From Dendrolimus kikuchii (taxonomy: Eukaryota > Arthropoda > Insecta > Lepidoptera > Lasiocampidae), in assembly GCA_019925095.2 (NCBI GenBank), contig CM034389.1, forward strand, positions 20,695,435-20,759,434: DNA of 64,000 nucleotides, written 5' to 3'. Below, in pieces: positions 11,493 to 21,631 of this stretch (position 1 is the stretch's first letter; every line of letters starts with the position of its first letter). Made by a program: the position numbers and the translations under genes. A model generated the notes under the pieces. It did no database searches, was not told the DNA's origin, and saw only the letters and a list, made by a program, of their open reading frames with translations.

Positions 11493-11926
11493 GAGGTAAT
11501 TTTAATATAATATCTATAATAATAATAATGCTACATATTCGATATCTATGCCTTATCATCCTATAAAGTCAATCACTGTATATTCAATAATATACAAGAT
11601 TACATTTCTTACGTGCTATTCTTCTATACTTCTTCTATATTTCATACTTGCTATATTTCTACAAAAAGCTATAAAGGCTATAATCAATATGCATTTTCAC
11701 GCAATTTTTTCGATGACTCCAAATAATTGGGAATGTTGAGATAAAGGAGCTACTTCATCTTTTGATTTATTGGGTATTGTTTTGGAATACGAGACTTATT
11801 TAATGGGGCTAGTTTAATTTAGAATTATGGCATTTTTTGTATGTTGTATGGATGAGGCAAGCAGGGCAAAAACCCCATCTCGCGATCATTTGTTTACGCC
11901 CATTTCTTCGTTGCTCTTATTCTAAA
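11493..11926. other. Nothing recognised
   Basis: AT-rich; no exon or repeat identified. Confidence 0.3.
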
Positions 11927-12748
11927 GCTGGCGCCAGATACAGTTTCAAACATTTGAACACTTCTTTAAAGACTTTGAAAACACATTTGAACGTATATTG
12001 TCGCAACCTGCTAGATATGCTTTGGAAACATTTTTGTCCACAGTATGCTGGTTAGACGATAAATAAGATGGATGAAGATTTTGTGGACGCGGTTTATTGT
12101 GTAAGTTTTTTTTTATATTGAATAGGTTTGAGTTTGACTGACATTGCGCCTGTTATCAGGTGAAAATGCAGAAACAAGAAATGTTGGTGCGGGCGGGAGT
12201 GCGGGGATAAGAGAGAAGGAAAGGACACATAGGATCGGTCGTCTCACGAGACACTTTACGAACGATGTGGGCTTCGCAGCGGCAGACACGTCTTAATCGT
12301 GATCCTTCTTTACGTCTTGCAATTCCTTCGACGAGTGGACCAGCTGGTACACTACAGGGGGTACTTTCCAGCACGTAGGTTAGTATACGCAAAATGCGGA
12401 GACATTTCGCGGAAGCAGCGGCGCGATCAGCAGTCGAACATAGACAAAGGTGGAGTAAGTGCTTGTTATTATTTATTACACGTGGAAAGTCTACCAAAAC
12501 ATTCGATAAGAAGGCGCTAATAGATGTGCGGAACGGTCGCGCTACTAGACTTTGCGTAAGTGTTGCAAGTTACGCAAATATTTGAACACATTCCAACTGT
12601 GAACGCTTTGATGTGCGTTAAAAGCCGATAGATACCGCCTAGCAAATTGAAATTTTTGTTCAAACTTTGAACACGAATTCAAAGTCCCGTGCCACACATA
12701 ACAATTAAACAAGTGTTGAAATGTTTGAAGCTGTACCTGGGGCTGGCT
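11927..12748. mobile_element. DNA transposon with ~45-bp terminal inverted repeats
   Basis: The left end AGCTGGCGCCAGATACAG, then TTTCAAACATTTGAACACTT, matches the reverse of the right end, AGCCAGCCCCAGGTACAG, then CTTCAAACATTTCAACACTT. The ~820-bp interior is less AT-rich and has frames on both strands, including a forward ATG reading MDEDFVDAVYCV near 12070 with a donor-like GTAAGT directly after. The layout suggests an internally deleted PIF/Harbinger-type element, but no DDE motif was found, so the superfamily is an inference. Confidence 0.5.
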
Positions 12749-13078
12749 TAATGTTATAGTGTTTTTAGTACAAATTCTTCTCTTTTTAGTTGGTGCGTGT
12801 ATGAAACCGGCACTGCAACATTATGGTCATAGCATATAATTGCCACGAATCGTATGCGAATCTTTTCACTACATTTCAATGTCAAGGTATAAGAAGAGTT
12901 CAGTGCTCTTTGTTACGAATGGCGTTCTTAGTGGTATCTGTTCGTTTTGTATTAAATTTATCTTAATTAACTCATTGTTTTTTAATGAATCTCAATAAAA
13001 AGCTGTTTAATATGATTTATATACAAAGGTTTTGAAATTTGGTTACTTTATCTATTTATATATCAATAATATACCTAC
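12749..13078. other. Nothing recognised
   Basis: AT-rich sequence in the proposed gene M intron. Confidence 0.3.
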
Positions 13079-13150
13079 CTCCATTAAGAATGACAATGAC
13101 ACTTGTTGTGTTTTGATCTCGTGGTTGTATAGCTGATGATTTCAATAGAA
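13079..13150 (-). CDS. Gene M candidate internal exon
   Basis: 72 nt between a good acceptor (AGACGAGATTCAG) and a strong donor (G|GTAGGTAT). Only one frame is open, incoming phase 1 and outgoing phase 1, reading LLKSSAIQPRDQNTTSVIVI then LNG. It fits the upstream exon ending in phase 1 at 13680 and the terminal exon at 7420-7496. A donor 4 nt further on (AG|GTATAT) is possible but breaks the phase chain. Confidence 0.38.
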
Positions 13151-13679
13151 CTGAATCTCGTCTACCTAACGGCAATATAAAAAGTTGTTACTAAGACTTA
13201 TTATTTAAAGCAATTTTTCAAACAAAATTGTGGAGAGCTTGTAGATTTTATTAAACAAGTAGACGTAGAGTATCTAATAATGAATATTTTTAGTTTATTT
13301 TTGATCAATTATTATTAATGTCGTTTATTACAACACAATATACGTCTAACTATTAGTTTAATCATGATCATATCTATAATGATACCCCATTTATCACCCC
13401 ACCTATATCCTTAGATTATTTAGCAATTTTCTTTAAATGAGGTTGCCTATATGAATACGCTTTTAGCAATAGTAAGATCGTCTATTAATTTGCCAAGAAG
13501 TATTATAAACATGCATGTAATTGTTTATTTTGGTGAGCAATAAACTGTTATTTATCTTTAAAAGAAAATGAGATTTTTTTAGAAAAAATCTGTGGTTGTA
13601 GCAAGTGCCTAGTCAGCTGTTACTGTGCCTTAAATAAGCACAGCACTTCTATAATTTGAATTCAATAATCAAGACTTAC

Positions 13680-13698
13680 CTAATCCATGCGCACGCCT
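13680..13698 (-). CDS. Gene M candidate micro-exon
   Basis: The donor G|GTAAGT at 13680 is strong. Using a weak acceptor (GCGAAATAAG) gives a 19-nt exon, RRAHGL plus one base, that accepts phase 0 from exon 1 and delivers phase 1 to the next exon. A better-looking acceptor (TTTTACACAG) gives 13680-13738, also open, but its incoming phase 2 does not fit exon 1. Either this is a micro-exon or exon 1 belongs elsewhere. Confidence 0.28.
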
Positions 13699-13824
13699 CT
13701 TATTTCGCAACGATATCAAACTATATAATCCGTGTAATCTGTGTAAAATAATAATTATATTTCATCATTTAATCTTTGCTTCTAATATCAAAATAAGCAA
13801 CAAAAAATCGGGAAGTAAACGTAC

Positions 13825-13926
13825 CTGATCAGCGATGAGTTCACGATTATGATTCGAATATAAACAATTCACATAGAACGACAGTGTAGTCAACAACATT
13901 ATTATTGACGTACTCGTATAAGACAT
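13825..13926 (-). CDS. Gene M candidate exon 1: signal peptide
   Basis: 34 codons from ATG, beginning MSYTSTSIIMLLTTLSFYVN and ending at ELIADQ, directly before a consensus donor (CAG|GTACGT, phase 0). The hydrophobic core with polar N terminus is a plausible signal peptide. The layout, a short signal exon on the minus strand, matches genes A to E. Together with 13680-13698, 13079-13150 and 7420-7496 it would encode about 90 residues of unknown function. No relative recognised. Confidence 0.42.
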
Positions 13927-14337
13927 GATCCTATGACTATAATTATTATAATATATTCATACAAATATTGTAAATGTGAAGGTGAGTTTGTTTTTACAGT
14001 TTTTTGTCCCCATTTATTGCCTTGGACGTGCACTAATTTTCATAAAATTTGGTATAAAGTTAGGTACTTGATTTTAGTTATATGAGCTTAGGGTATTTTA
14101 CCCTATAAATGAATTAATTCGTTGGGGGTATGGAGGAAGAATATCAAGAATGATTAATTAAATCGTTCAGTAAAAATGTATCACTGAGAAGCTTCTAAAC
14201 TCTTCATAGACTAGATGGTGTAACTCGTTCATTCTTATCTCGTTTTATGATGTTATATTGTTTTTAAACGTTCATAGGCGACGGTAATCGCTTTCTATCA
14301 GGTAAAAAACGAATCAATTAATTGTTTTTTTTTGTAA

Positions 14338-14602
14338 TCCCTATTAATATTATAAATGCGAAAGTATCTCTGTCTGTCTGTTGCTCTTTCACGACAAAAC
14401 TACTGGATCGATTTGGCTGAAATTTAGATAGGATTACATAGGATACTTTTTATCCCGAAAAATGGGATAGTTTCTGGGATAAAAATATATTTGTCTCTCT
14501 TTTCTGCTTTTACGGAAAAACTATATAGGGCTGATTTGGCTGAAATTCGGTATATATGTTACTAGAGTTTACCCCACGGCTGCACTGAAGGTCAAACTCT
14601 AG
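14338..14602 (+). mobile_element. Non-autonomous Helitron
   Basis: Starts TCCCTATTAATATTATAAAT (a variant of TCTATACTAATATTATAAA) after an A, and ends CTAG before a T at 14602, the Helitron 5'-TC / CTAG-3' arrangement. The body has CTACTGGATCGATTTGGCTG and TTTTTATCCCGAAAAATGGG. The last ~60 nt hold the inverted pair ACTAGAGTTT / AAACTCTAGT. Confidence 0.65.
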
Positions 14603-14734
14603 TTCTTAATAAATGCGGATCAACCTAAATGAATCAGTTTGGTGGAAAGGCGTAAAATGAAAGGTAATTATGATATTAGACGGATTAAGTAATTATATTG
14701 AACTATAACTAAATTGAATCCATTTGGTTCACAG

Positions 14735-14945
14735 ACAGAACTAAAAAGATATGACTGTATTCAACAACACTGACTGATTAAAGTTTATGTTTATCTGGAT
14801 CACTCTAGTTGTTTCATTTAAGTATAAATACAGAAATGAACCGTCTAATATTGGCTCAATCACGATTTTCAATAACATTGAATGATTCAATTTAATGCTT
14901 ACATGAGTCACTTTGGACGCTTTATCCAAATTGAAAAACAAACGT
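14735..14945. repeat. Dispersed repeat shared with 42995-43080
   Basis: ACATTGAATGATTCAATTTA, ATG(T/C)TTA and a TCCAAATT end occur in both places. Here a related half (TTTATGTTTATCTGGATCAC) lies ~110 nt upstream in the same orientation, so the copy is partly duplicated internally. Confidence 0.45.
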
Positions 14946-15949
14946 AAACAATGTAATTTATATCAAATATTATTTAATTTTAGACTAGTTTGTTCTAAGA
15001 ATATGTTTTAAACAAAAAATATCATATAGCGCAAAAAATGATCTGTGACGTCATATATAAAAAATTTAGAAACTTTCCAGAGTTAGGTTTTTTCCTGAGC
15101 GTCTGCCATCAGTAATCTTCTTCTTTGTTAGCGGTAGTGTATGGGGTTAACGCAAGTGTGACCCTCAGGAGGGAAGTATCTTCGGTTCCCGAGATGCTGA
15201 TATTACGGCGATGTGATGGGATTCCGAGATGGTTTAGTTGGTGAGTCCGTGAGCATGCCATAGTAAGTGCAACACTACCTTACTGCTATCTATATATATA
15301 AAAGTTTCACCCTCGTGAAAAGCTTTATAAAACTAGTTATAGTAATACACTTGACACGATTTTTACTTAATAAAAAATGTTGATTATTTTTTTAAATGAT
15401 CAAAGTTTCAATTCAGTTTCTAGTTATCCAAATGATACTTGCGTTTGTCATCCAAAGATTTTATCTAAAAACTATTGTTTTAATCTTAGTAATTACAGAA
15501 TTTTTTTATCCCGGAAATTATCCCATATCCATCTTCGGCATCGAATATATATATATATATACGTACTGAGTTCCAGACAAATCGGTCTAGTAGCTTTTCC
15601 ATGAAAGCGTAACAGACAGACAGACTGAGTTACTTAGGCATTTTATAATTTTAATAAGGATTCTGGGATATTTCCCCTTACAGATGCAGTACTTTGTAAG
15701 AAAAATGCCTATGATATACCTAAATAAACATTCAGACGGACGGACAAGTACAAGTACAAGGTTTCCGGTTTTGTCAAAACCAAATGATAAGTGCATTTAT
15801 TATTATGAAAATGTGTATTACGCTTTCTATTTCTTTACTTAATTCTTATTCATTTAATAGTACAATAGGTATTTATGATGCAGGCTTAATAATATACAAG
15901 TCGGTAATATCCATAATTAATTTGAAAAACACAATTGTAATTAAATCTA
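14946..15949. other. No gene seen; SINE-like text and TA runs
   Basis: 15060-15270 is less AT-rich (GGTTAACGCAAGTGTGACCC, GATGTGATGGGATTCCGAGA), suggesting an unidentified repeat. Short TA runs lie near 15288 and 15549. Confidence 0.3.
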
Positions 15950-15955
15950 TTTATT
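15950..15955 (-). terminator. Poly(A) signal of gene B
   Basis: AATAAA on the minus strand 15 nt beyond the gene B stop codon, well placed for a short 3' UTR. Confidence 0.6.
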
Positions 15956-15969
15956 GACTTTTTTGCCCA

Positions 15970-16044
15970 TTACTCCGAAGGTCGGTCGGAGATAAATCTA
16001 AATTTTAAATATCGTCGTTTTATTCGTTTTTGGTCGTTCAATTT
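15970..16044 (-). CDS. Gene B exon 2: short basic tail
   Basis: 75 nt including TAA, preceded by an excellent acceptor (TTTTGTATTTTTCAG). In phase 0 it continues exon 1 (18550-18786) and reads KLNDQKRIKRRYLKFRF, then seven more residues. The start KLNDQ corresponds to KLEDQ at the start of gene A exon 2, at the same intron position; this is the main evidence that the exon is real. The tail is Lys/Arg-rich and lacks the Gly-rich repeats of gene A. A poly(A) signal follows 15 nt past the stop. Too short to be found as an open frame alone. Confidence 0.72.
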   Translation of the reverse strand, partial: KLNDQKRIKRRYLKFRFISDRPSE

Positions 16045-16599
16045 CTGAAAAATACAAAATAAACAGTCAAAGTTGGTATTTCCATTCTATTATATAATCG
16101 AAATATAAAATCAATTAAAAGCTTCAACAATATTTACATGTAAAACGTGTATTGATTTTTAGGGATAATTTAGTCAAAAAATCCGGCTTTGTAGCCCTAG
16201 TGACTTTTTCATATAGTTGACAGTCAACTGTGCCAGTTCTTTGTCCTCCAGGTTTTAAACGACTTCCAAAAGCAGGATGTTCTCTCGTCTGTATGTTACG
16301 CGATTATTTCGTCAATTTGGACCGATCTTCATTTTTCTTCTTGTTCGAAAGTATACTGCCGAGGTGATCCCATTGTCACCAAGTTAGGATCTGATGAGTG
16401 GATCGCAGGGAAATCGACAGCAACGATTGTCGACGACACCAAAGAGAGAGACAGTACCTGTATACGCGTGCCAAAAGTACAACTTCTACAGGCTCTTAAT
16501 ATATTATTTCTAAATCTGTTCCAAGTATTTGCGCAACTAAAAACTAAAATATATATTTTTTAATGAAAACAAAATCGTTTTTTTTTGTTATTTTTTTAT

Positions 16600-16868
16600 A
16601 TAGCAATCTAGTCAACTGGCACATTTTTTATTTGCTGGAGGTGGCAAACAAAAGACTGGACCACAATATGCTCTATGGGACTGGAACCTGGTCACTAATG
16701 TTAGACACAACACAAGGTTATTTATTATGCCAGCGTGATTTACACTAGGGGTGGTGGCCATCCAGACAGGAAAATGCCCTACCAGGCTGTGGGTTATTTT
16801 AGCGACTCTTACGACATGCCGCAGGAATTAGTATTTGTTCTTCGTTTCTATACGGATAGAACAAATGT
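16600..16868 (-). repeat. SINE-like repeat S1, diverged
   Basis: GGGACTGGAACCTGGTCACT, GGGGTGGTGGCCATCCAGAC and CTCTTACGACATGCCGCAGG are recognisable; the proximal end is rearranged. Confidence 0.55.
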
Positions 16869-17039
16869 AACCGACCTACTAACATATATAGGCTATAAGA
16901 TAGCCTAAGATAGATAGGACTAAGGTCCTATTAGATTGATTGCATATCAACATAAGCTTTAAATGATATAATAAGAGCATACGATTATGTCCAAAATAGA
17001 AGCTTTAATAGTAATTAGAATGATCTCTATGATTATATT

Positions 17040-17242
17040 TTTTATTTTATTGCATGAGTTCAGCAGACAGGCAGACGGCCCACTTGATGGAAAGCGGTTA
17101 CCATCGCTTATGGACATTTGCGACACCAAAGGTCGCGCAAATGCCCTACCACCGGGCTGTGGGTTGTTTTGTCGCCTCTTACGACAGGCCGCCCGGCCGA
17201 GGAAAATTGTATTCTTTCTCCGTTCCTGCACGGATAAAAAAG
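17040..17242 (-). repeat. SINE-like repeat S1, internally deleted
   Basis: Both ends are present (GAGTTCAGCAGACAGGCAGA; CCGTTCCTGCACGGATAAAA) but ~110 bp of the middle are missing; the break follows AAATGCCCTACCACC. Confidence 0.72.
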
Positions 17243-17304
17243 TTTTAAAAGTAAGTTGACAAGATGGTAGCTATAGTAGTAAAGGTCTGTTTTTTAAATA
17301 TAAA

Positions 17305-17690
17305 CTAGCGGGCCCAGCATACTGTCCTGCCTTAAAAAATTAAAATTTAGAACTCGATTGTTACGCCATCTACCGGGTCCAATTGTAAATTTAAACCATC
17401 CCGGGACCCATTTAAACACACATAAAAAATGTCATTAAAATCGGTCCAACCGTTTAGGAGGAGTTCAGTAACATACACACGAACAGAAGAATTTGATATA
17501 TAAAAGGTCTAGTTCTCCCGGCAGACTTTATTCTGCCCTGAAGAAATAAAATTGGAACCCGATTGCAGCGCCACCTACCGGGTCCAATTGTGAATGTAAA
17601 CCATTCTCAAATTCACTTAAACACAGAGACTTTTTATTTAAATCGGTCCACCCGTATAGAAGGAGTTCAGTCATAGACACAGAAGAATTT
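17305..17690 (-). mobile_element. Two head-to-tail Helitron copies
   Basis: The first (17305-17508) begins in reverse ACTAGCGGGCCCAGCATACT, carries CCATCTACCGGGTCCAATTG and TCGGTCCAACCGTTTAGGAG, and ends in TGATATATAAAAGG. The second starts at once with a CTAG-type end and a CCGGCAGACTTTATTCTGCC hairpin, then repeats the same order to ~17690. About 75-80% alike by eye. Confidence 0.6.
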
Positions 17691-18111
17691 TAAATAATAT
17701 TACAATTTATTGTGACTTGTAGCATTTACCCAATTTCATCCCTGGTGTCATCCCCCATTGCTTCTTGCGATTTCCACTACGTGTCCTCTGGTTTAATGTA
17801 ACTATGAATGCTATTATTTTGTACTAATGGAGTCGGGTACACCGAGATATACCTAGACGCCAGTGTCGTGGACTTATATTACTTGATTCCTCATAGCCTA
17901 ACTTTAAAGAACTAGCGACTAGCGACCAAAAGGTCGAGAGCGCCGTGAATTTATTGGCGCTTACGTTTTTTATTCGTGCATATATTAATACTGTATTACT
18001 ATTTCTCACACTCGGCGCCTTTTCACTCGCATTGGATGTAATAGCAACTGGTAACTGGATCGGGCACCGGCTTTTTTTCCAAAATATCCGATGTGATTGC
18101 AAAATTATATA

Positions 18112-18320
18112 TCTTACTATATATAAATTACGTGTCACGTTGTTTGTCCGCGATGAACTCCTAAACTACTTGACAGATTTTAATCAAATTTGTACACCGT
18201 GTGCAGTTTGATCCGACTTGAAAGATAGGATAGCTTACATTTGGACCCAGTAGGTGGCACTGGAATCGGGTTCTAAATTTTATTTCTTCAGGGCAGAACA
18301 ACGTCTGCCGGGACAGCTAG
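18112..18320 (+). mobile_element. Non-autonomous Helitron
   Basis: 5' TCTTACTATATATAAATTAC after an A; 3' hairpin GGCAGAACAACGTCTGCC, then GGGACAGCTAG before a T. The same family as the reverse copies at 17305-17690 and 45434-45998. A TA run follows. Confidence 0.7.
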
Positions 18321-18549
18321 TATATATATATATATATATATATATAATGTATTTTATTATACATATATAATAAAATATATTGCGAGTTAGATGTTTTGCA
18401 ACTGGTTTAACCTTGCTGTATTTCCATGCTCCGTGCCATTGCTACACACAGCTCGTTCTTCGCTACAAAGCCTTCATGGGGATTTTTATTATTTTTTCCA
18501 AGAGGTAGACATTTTAAGAAATAATTTATTATAAGCTTATTATACTAAC

Positions 18550-18786
18550 TTTCACGTATATCGGTTGCATTTCTCCTACAGATTCTTCAACAGGTGCAAT
18601 ATCTGTCTCATTAGTCGCAGCCAGTAGTGTTAAGACGGGAAAATCCTTCGCAGTTTCCACGGTCCTTGCCTTAGAACCAGTGGGCGGTGCTAAAACCGGT
18701 GCCACTAATACGACTTTACCAGAAACATCTATAACACTAACTATAAATGCAAGAACTATTAAAAATAATTTCAATGCTACACTCAT
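18550..18786 (-). CDS. Gene B exon 1: signal peptide and VAPVLAPP domain
   Basis: 79 codons from the ATG at 18786, phase 0, donor AAA|GTTAGT. The signal peptide begins MSVALKLFLIVLAFIVSVID. The mature region has KVVLVAPVLAPPTGSK, FPVLTLLAATNETD, an acidic segment and PIYVK at the exon end. VVLVAPVLAPP is identical to gene A and the remaining blocks align with the same spacing, so A and B are tandem paralogues 15 kb apart on the same strand. With exon 2 (15970-16044) the product is 103 residues, secreted. A TATA box lies 41-50 nt before the ATG and a poly(A) signal follows exon 2, so this gene is complete in the window. Function unknown; no cysteine framework or enzyme motif seen. Confidence 0.75.
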
Positions 18787-18826
18787 CGTGATTATTTTTA
18801 AATGTTACAGGAACTATTGAGGAACC

Positions 18827-18836
18827 TTTATATATA
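18827..18836 (-). promoter_or_regulatory. TATA box of gene B
   Basis: TATATATAAA on the minus strand, 41-50 nt upstream of the gene B ATG. Confidence 0.6.
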
Positions 18837-18846
18837 AAATTGTTTT

Positions 18847-19213
18847 GTATTGGACATCACGATTTTCTGACAGACAAGTTACCCTCTCTTTTAGTCACGA
18901 TTTTAGTAAGACCTACAGTTAATTGTATTGCTTTAATCATCACTTCTATTTACATACAGATGCTGCTAATATTATATTGTACTATACATCTCCGCGAGGC
19001 TTAGTTCTCGTTGATTTTTGAACCATATTTCGTAGAAAAAATCTATTGGATAATGTTGTAATAACCTTACTTAATTTTTTAGTACAGTATATAACATAGC
19101 AGCATATAAAACATACCTTCCTGTTAAATTTCATCCACACAGGCCCAGGAGTATAACTGTGTAACTGTGACACACAAAGACATATTTACATGACGAAAAT
19201 CTATGGGTTTCGT
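18847..19213. other. Upstream region of gene B, nothing recognised
   Basis: AT-rich; possible regulatory DNA of gene B. Confidence 0.3.
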
Positions 19214-19686
19214 TAATAAAACTACGTTTTAACAGTTTTAAGCGTGGAATTTGAAAAATGTTTCGGCCTCTTTTCAGTAGCCGTGATCACAGAAGACGAA
19301 GATTTTTATTTAACCTACCGCCAACTTGTTTATTTTAATTATTTGGTTCTAATTTTGTTTATGGTTATTATTTTCTCTATGGAAGCTTAATCTAGTTTAC
19401 CACCGCTTCGCAACATGTTATGGATTGATGAGAAGAAGCGGTGCAAGAAACACTTAGGCAACATACCTAGCTCTAATAATTTTAAATAATATTAAAATGG
19501 GTGGGAGGCAAAATAAAAAAAAAGTTGTCAAGCAACTTGAGTTGTGTTTCGGTGCACGTAGATAGAGCTCACAGTTTCTTGAGCTTTGGCAGTTCTTTTT
19601 TGCTGGGTCTTAATAGATCTCTTGATGATCGGATTTAAAAATCAAATAAAATACAATACTTAAAAGCGTTAAAACGTAGTTTTATT
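19214..19686. mobile_element. TIR element T1 (AATAAAACTACGTTTTAAC ends)
   Basis: Left end AATAAAACTACGTTTTAACA then GTTTTAAGC; the right end in reverse reads AATAAAACTACGTTTTAACG then CTTTTAAG: terminal inverted repeats of ~28 bp with one or two mismatches. Related text occurs at 49571-49680 and 63187-63260. No coding potential; superfamily unknown. Confidence 0.55.
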
Positions 19687-19779
19687 ATGTGTACTAGTCG
19701 CGAAAACAGAAGTTCCGCTGTTAACAAACTGGTTATTGAATCCTAAAAACGGGTAAATCATGTTAAAATGCACAATTAA

Positions 19780-20575
19780 TTACTGATAGTTGTAGATATG
19801 AGACAGCAAGGCATCAACACGAATATAGATTCAGGCGGACCCAAGGAAGAAGAGGGCTATGAGACGAGCTACAAAAGCGAGTACCAGTATATCCAGAGAA
19901 GTCATCGGAGGCGGTGCTCTTAAGCGTTGCGATGGTGTCGTGAGGGATCACGGGCGGATATGGGGAGCAATACGCGTGTGTCTTATCGGGGAAGCGTTGG
20001 ATTAGTTATGTACAGAAACGGAGTCACGTGGAATCACAGGTTAACTAGGAGTCCTGCGGGGAAAATACATGTGGATCGAAATATAGAATTATATGACTGA
20101 AATGGTGCTCGGGACGAGCACGTTTTATGAGAGGGTAGTGTGGCGACCGAGCGTTGTACTTTCTGACAGCGTAAGCCGGTCTCAAGACTTTTAGAAAAAG
20201 GAAGAAGATTCTGGAAGGAAAAGATAAGAACAGATACATTTTAGAAAAAATTGATGTTGAACATAAGAATAACGAAATGAAGATCGAAATTCTAGAATAG
20301 AAGGTTTAGGAAGGAAAAGACAGATAGATAGATGTTTAGAAAGGGACGAATAGTAAATAAAAGTATAACGAAAAGAAGATCAAAATTATGGGTTTCAGAA
20401 GATTTTTCCGGGTATATGAGCAGCGTAAGGCGCACCTACGGAGAAGTTCTGTTGAAGACAGCGAAGCGACAAGTGCAATACAAGAGAGTCGGAAGAAGAG
20501 TTTAGTAGAAGACGGTGACGAGTTTAGTGGAGAGTGTAAGTTAATAAAAGCATTCAAATCATAGACAGACACTAC
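19780..20575. other. Unclassified purine-rich region, possibly an LTR remnant
   Basis: Richer in purines than its surroundings, with GGAAGAAGA and GGAAAAGATA motifs repeated. Near the right end, AATAAAAG then a terminal ACAGACACTACAATTTTTTT could be the end of a Gypsy-type LTR. No matching second LTR or coding frame was found. Confidence 0.25.
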
Positions 20576-20585
20576 AATTTTTTTA

Positions 20586-20736
20586 TTGATATAACAATAA
20601 TAAACAGGGAATTCCCAGAATATAATTTACTTATTAACTTAGCAATTTATTTGTGAACTTATGTGGTAAACAAATGCGTTATTAGTTGTGACTTGTTCGG
20701 CTGGTTTACTAAAGCAGTGGGTCATCTTAGTTAATT
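20586..20736 (-). other. Candidate terminal exon of gene C
   Basis: A strong acceptor (TTTTATTTTGTTACAG) ends at 20737. Joined in phase 0 to gene C exon 1, the next codons are AAT TAA, so the protein would end one residue after the splice. AATAAA lies near 20586. In phase 1 the same exon reads LTKMTHCFSKPAEQVTTNNA and further before a stop, so it might instead belong to another transcript. Confidence 0.35.
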
Positions 20737-20849
20737 CTGTAACAAAATAAAAACAGATGAGTTTTGTTATTGTGTTTAGATTTGCCTAATATAGTAATTT
20801 TACATAATTTGAAAACATTCTACCACAATTTTTTACTAAAATGTTTTGT

Positions 20850-21112
20850 GCAGCGTACGTAAATTTCAGACTGCGGATTCGAATCCCGGCCGAAACCATG
20901 TACCACTTGGGCAACCTTCTGACCTGTGGTACACATAATTATGATTATCACATGGTGAAGGAAAACATCGTGATGAAACCTGCACATTAAAATGACCGAT
21001 GTGTCAAACCCGCCAATCCGCTTTGCACAAGCATGGTGGGTATACTGTCCGTTCTCTTATAAAAATGGGAGACTTGAGCTCACCAGTGGGACGTTTATGG
21101 TCTGATCTACTA
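20850..21112 (+). repeat. tRNA-derived SINE (family S2)
   Basis: A perfect B-box-like GGATTCGAATCCC at ~20875, then ACCACTTGGGCAACCTTCTG, ACATCGTGATGAAACCTGCA, CCGATGTGTCAAACCCGCC and a 3' end CAGTGGGACGTTTATGG. The A-box half is degraded. Confidence 0.68.
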
Positions 21113-21631
21113 AATATCAGTATTCAATTATACACATAATTACCTTTTTCTGTGTTAATTTTCTTAACATTACTTGTTATGTTTTTACAAAAGGCTAAGT
21201 AGGTTTCAACATACGTTTTTTTACATTAATTTGCAGATGTTTCTAGTATGTATATTGATTCTTGTTTCCTCATTCACATTAAACTTATTGTAGGCGAAAA
21301 CCGGTCTGTTGAATAACAAATCGGAACCGTCTCGAACTTGCTTGTATCTTACTGGCACGAGGGGTTTAACTTGCACTTAAAACCGTGTAAGTACTTAGAG
21401 AACCCTGCGTGTCCACTGAGAACTTGGGTCTACAAGCTCGTCTTATTAAGGTATTCAGCTCGGGATCTAATGTAAGCGTGTGTGTACACGATACTGCCAA
21501 GGAACCGCCGCTGCTTTGCTGTCGCCCCGCGGTCCCAAACACTGTGTCGTCAGTAGTAGGGCGGTGGCATGGGAGAGCGGACAACATTCGCATGTACCTA
21601 CATGCTTAGAAATGATAATAATTATACTTAC

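Larger units (their letters stand above)
16045..18549 (-). other. Intron of gene B, filled with mobile elements
   Basis: 2.5 kb with a GTTAGT donor and TTTCAG acceptor. It contains two S1 repeats (16600-16868, 17040-17242), two head-to-tail Helitrons (17305-17690), a forward Helitron (18112-18320) and a TA run (18321-18346). Minus frame 17824-18138 spans unidentified, probably repeat-derived, sequence. Confidence 0.55.

Noticed and set aside
11837..12055. 72-codon forward ORF
   Set aside because: It straddles the left end of a TIR element and unique DNA; no domain or splice context.
12156..12497. 113-codon minus ORF as a gene
   Set aside because: It lies inside a TIR-bounded transposon and forward frames overlap it; no domain recognised.
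17824..18211. Overlapping ORFs in the gene B intron
   Set aside because: The two strands overlap, partly in a Helitron; no domain and no splice logic with gene B.
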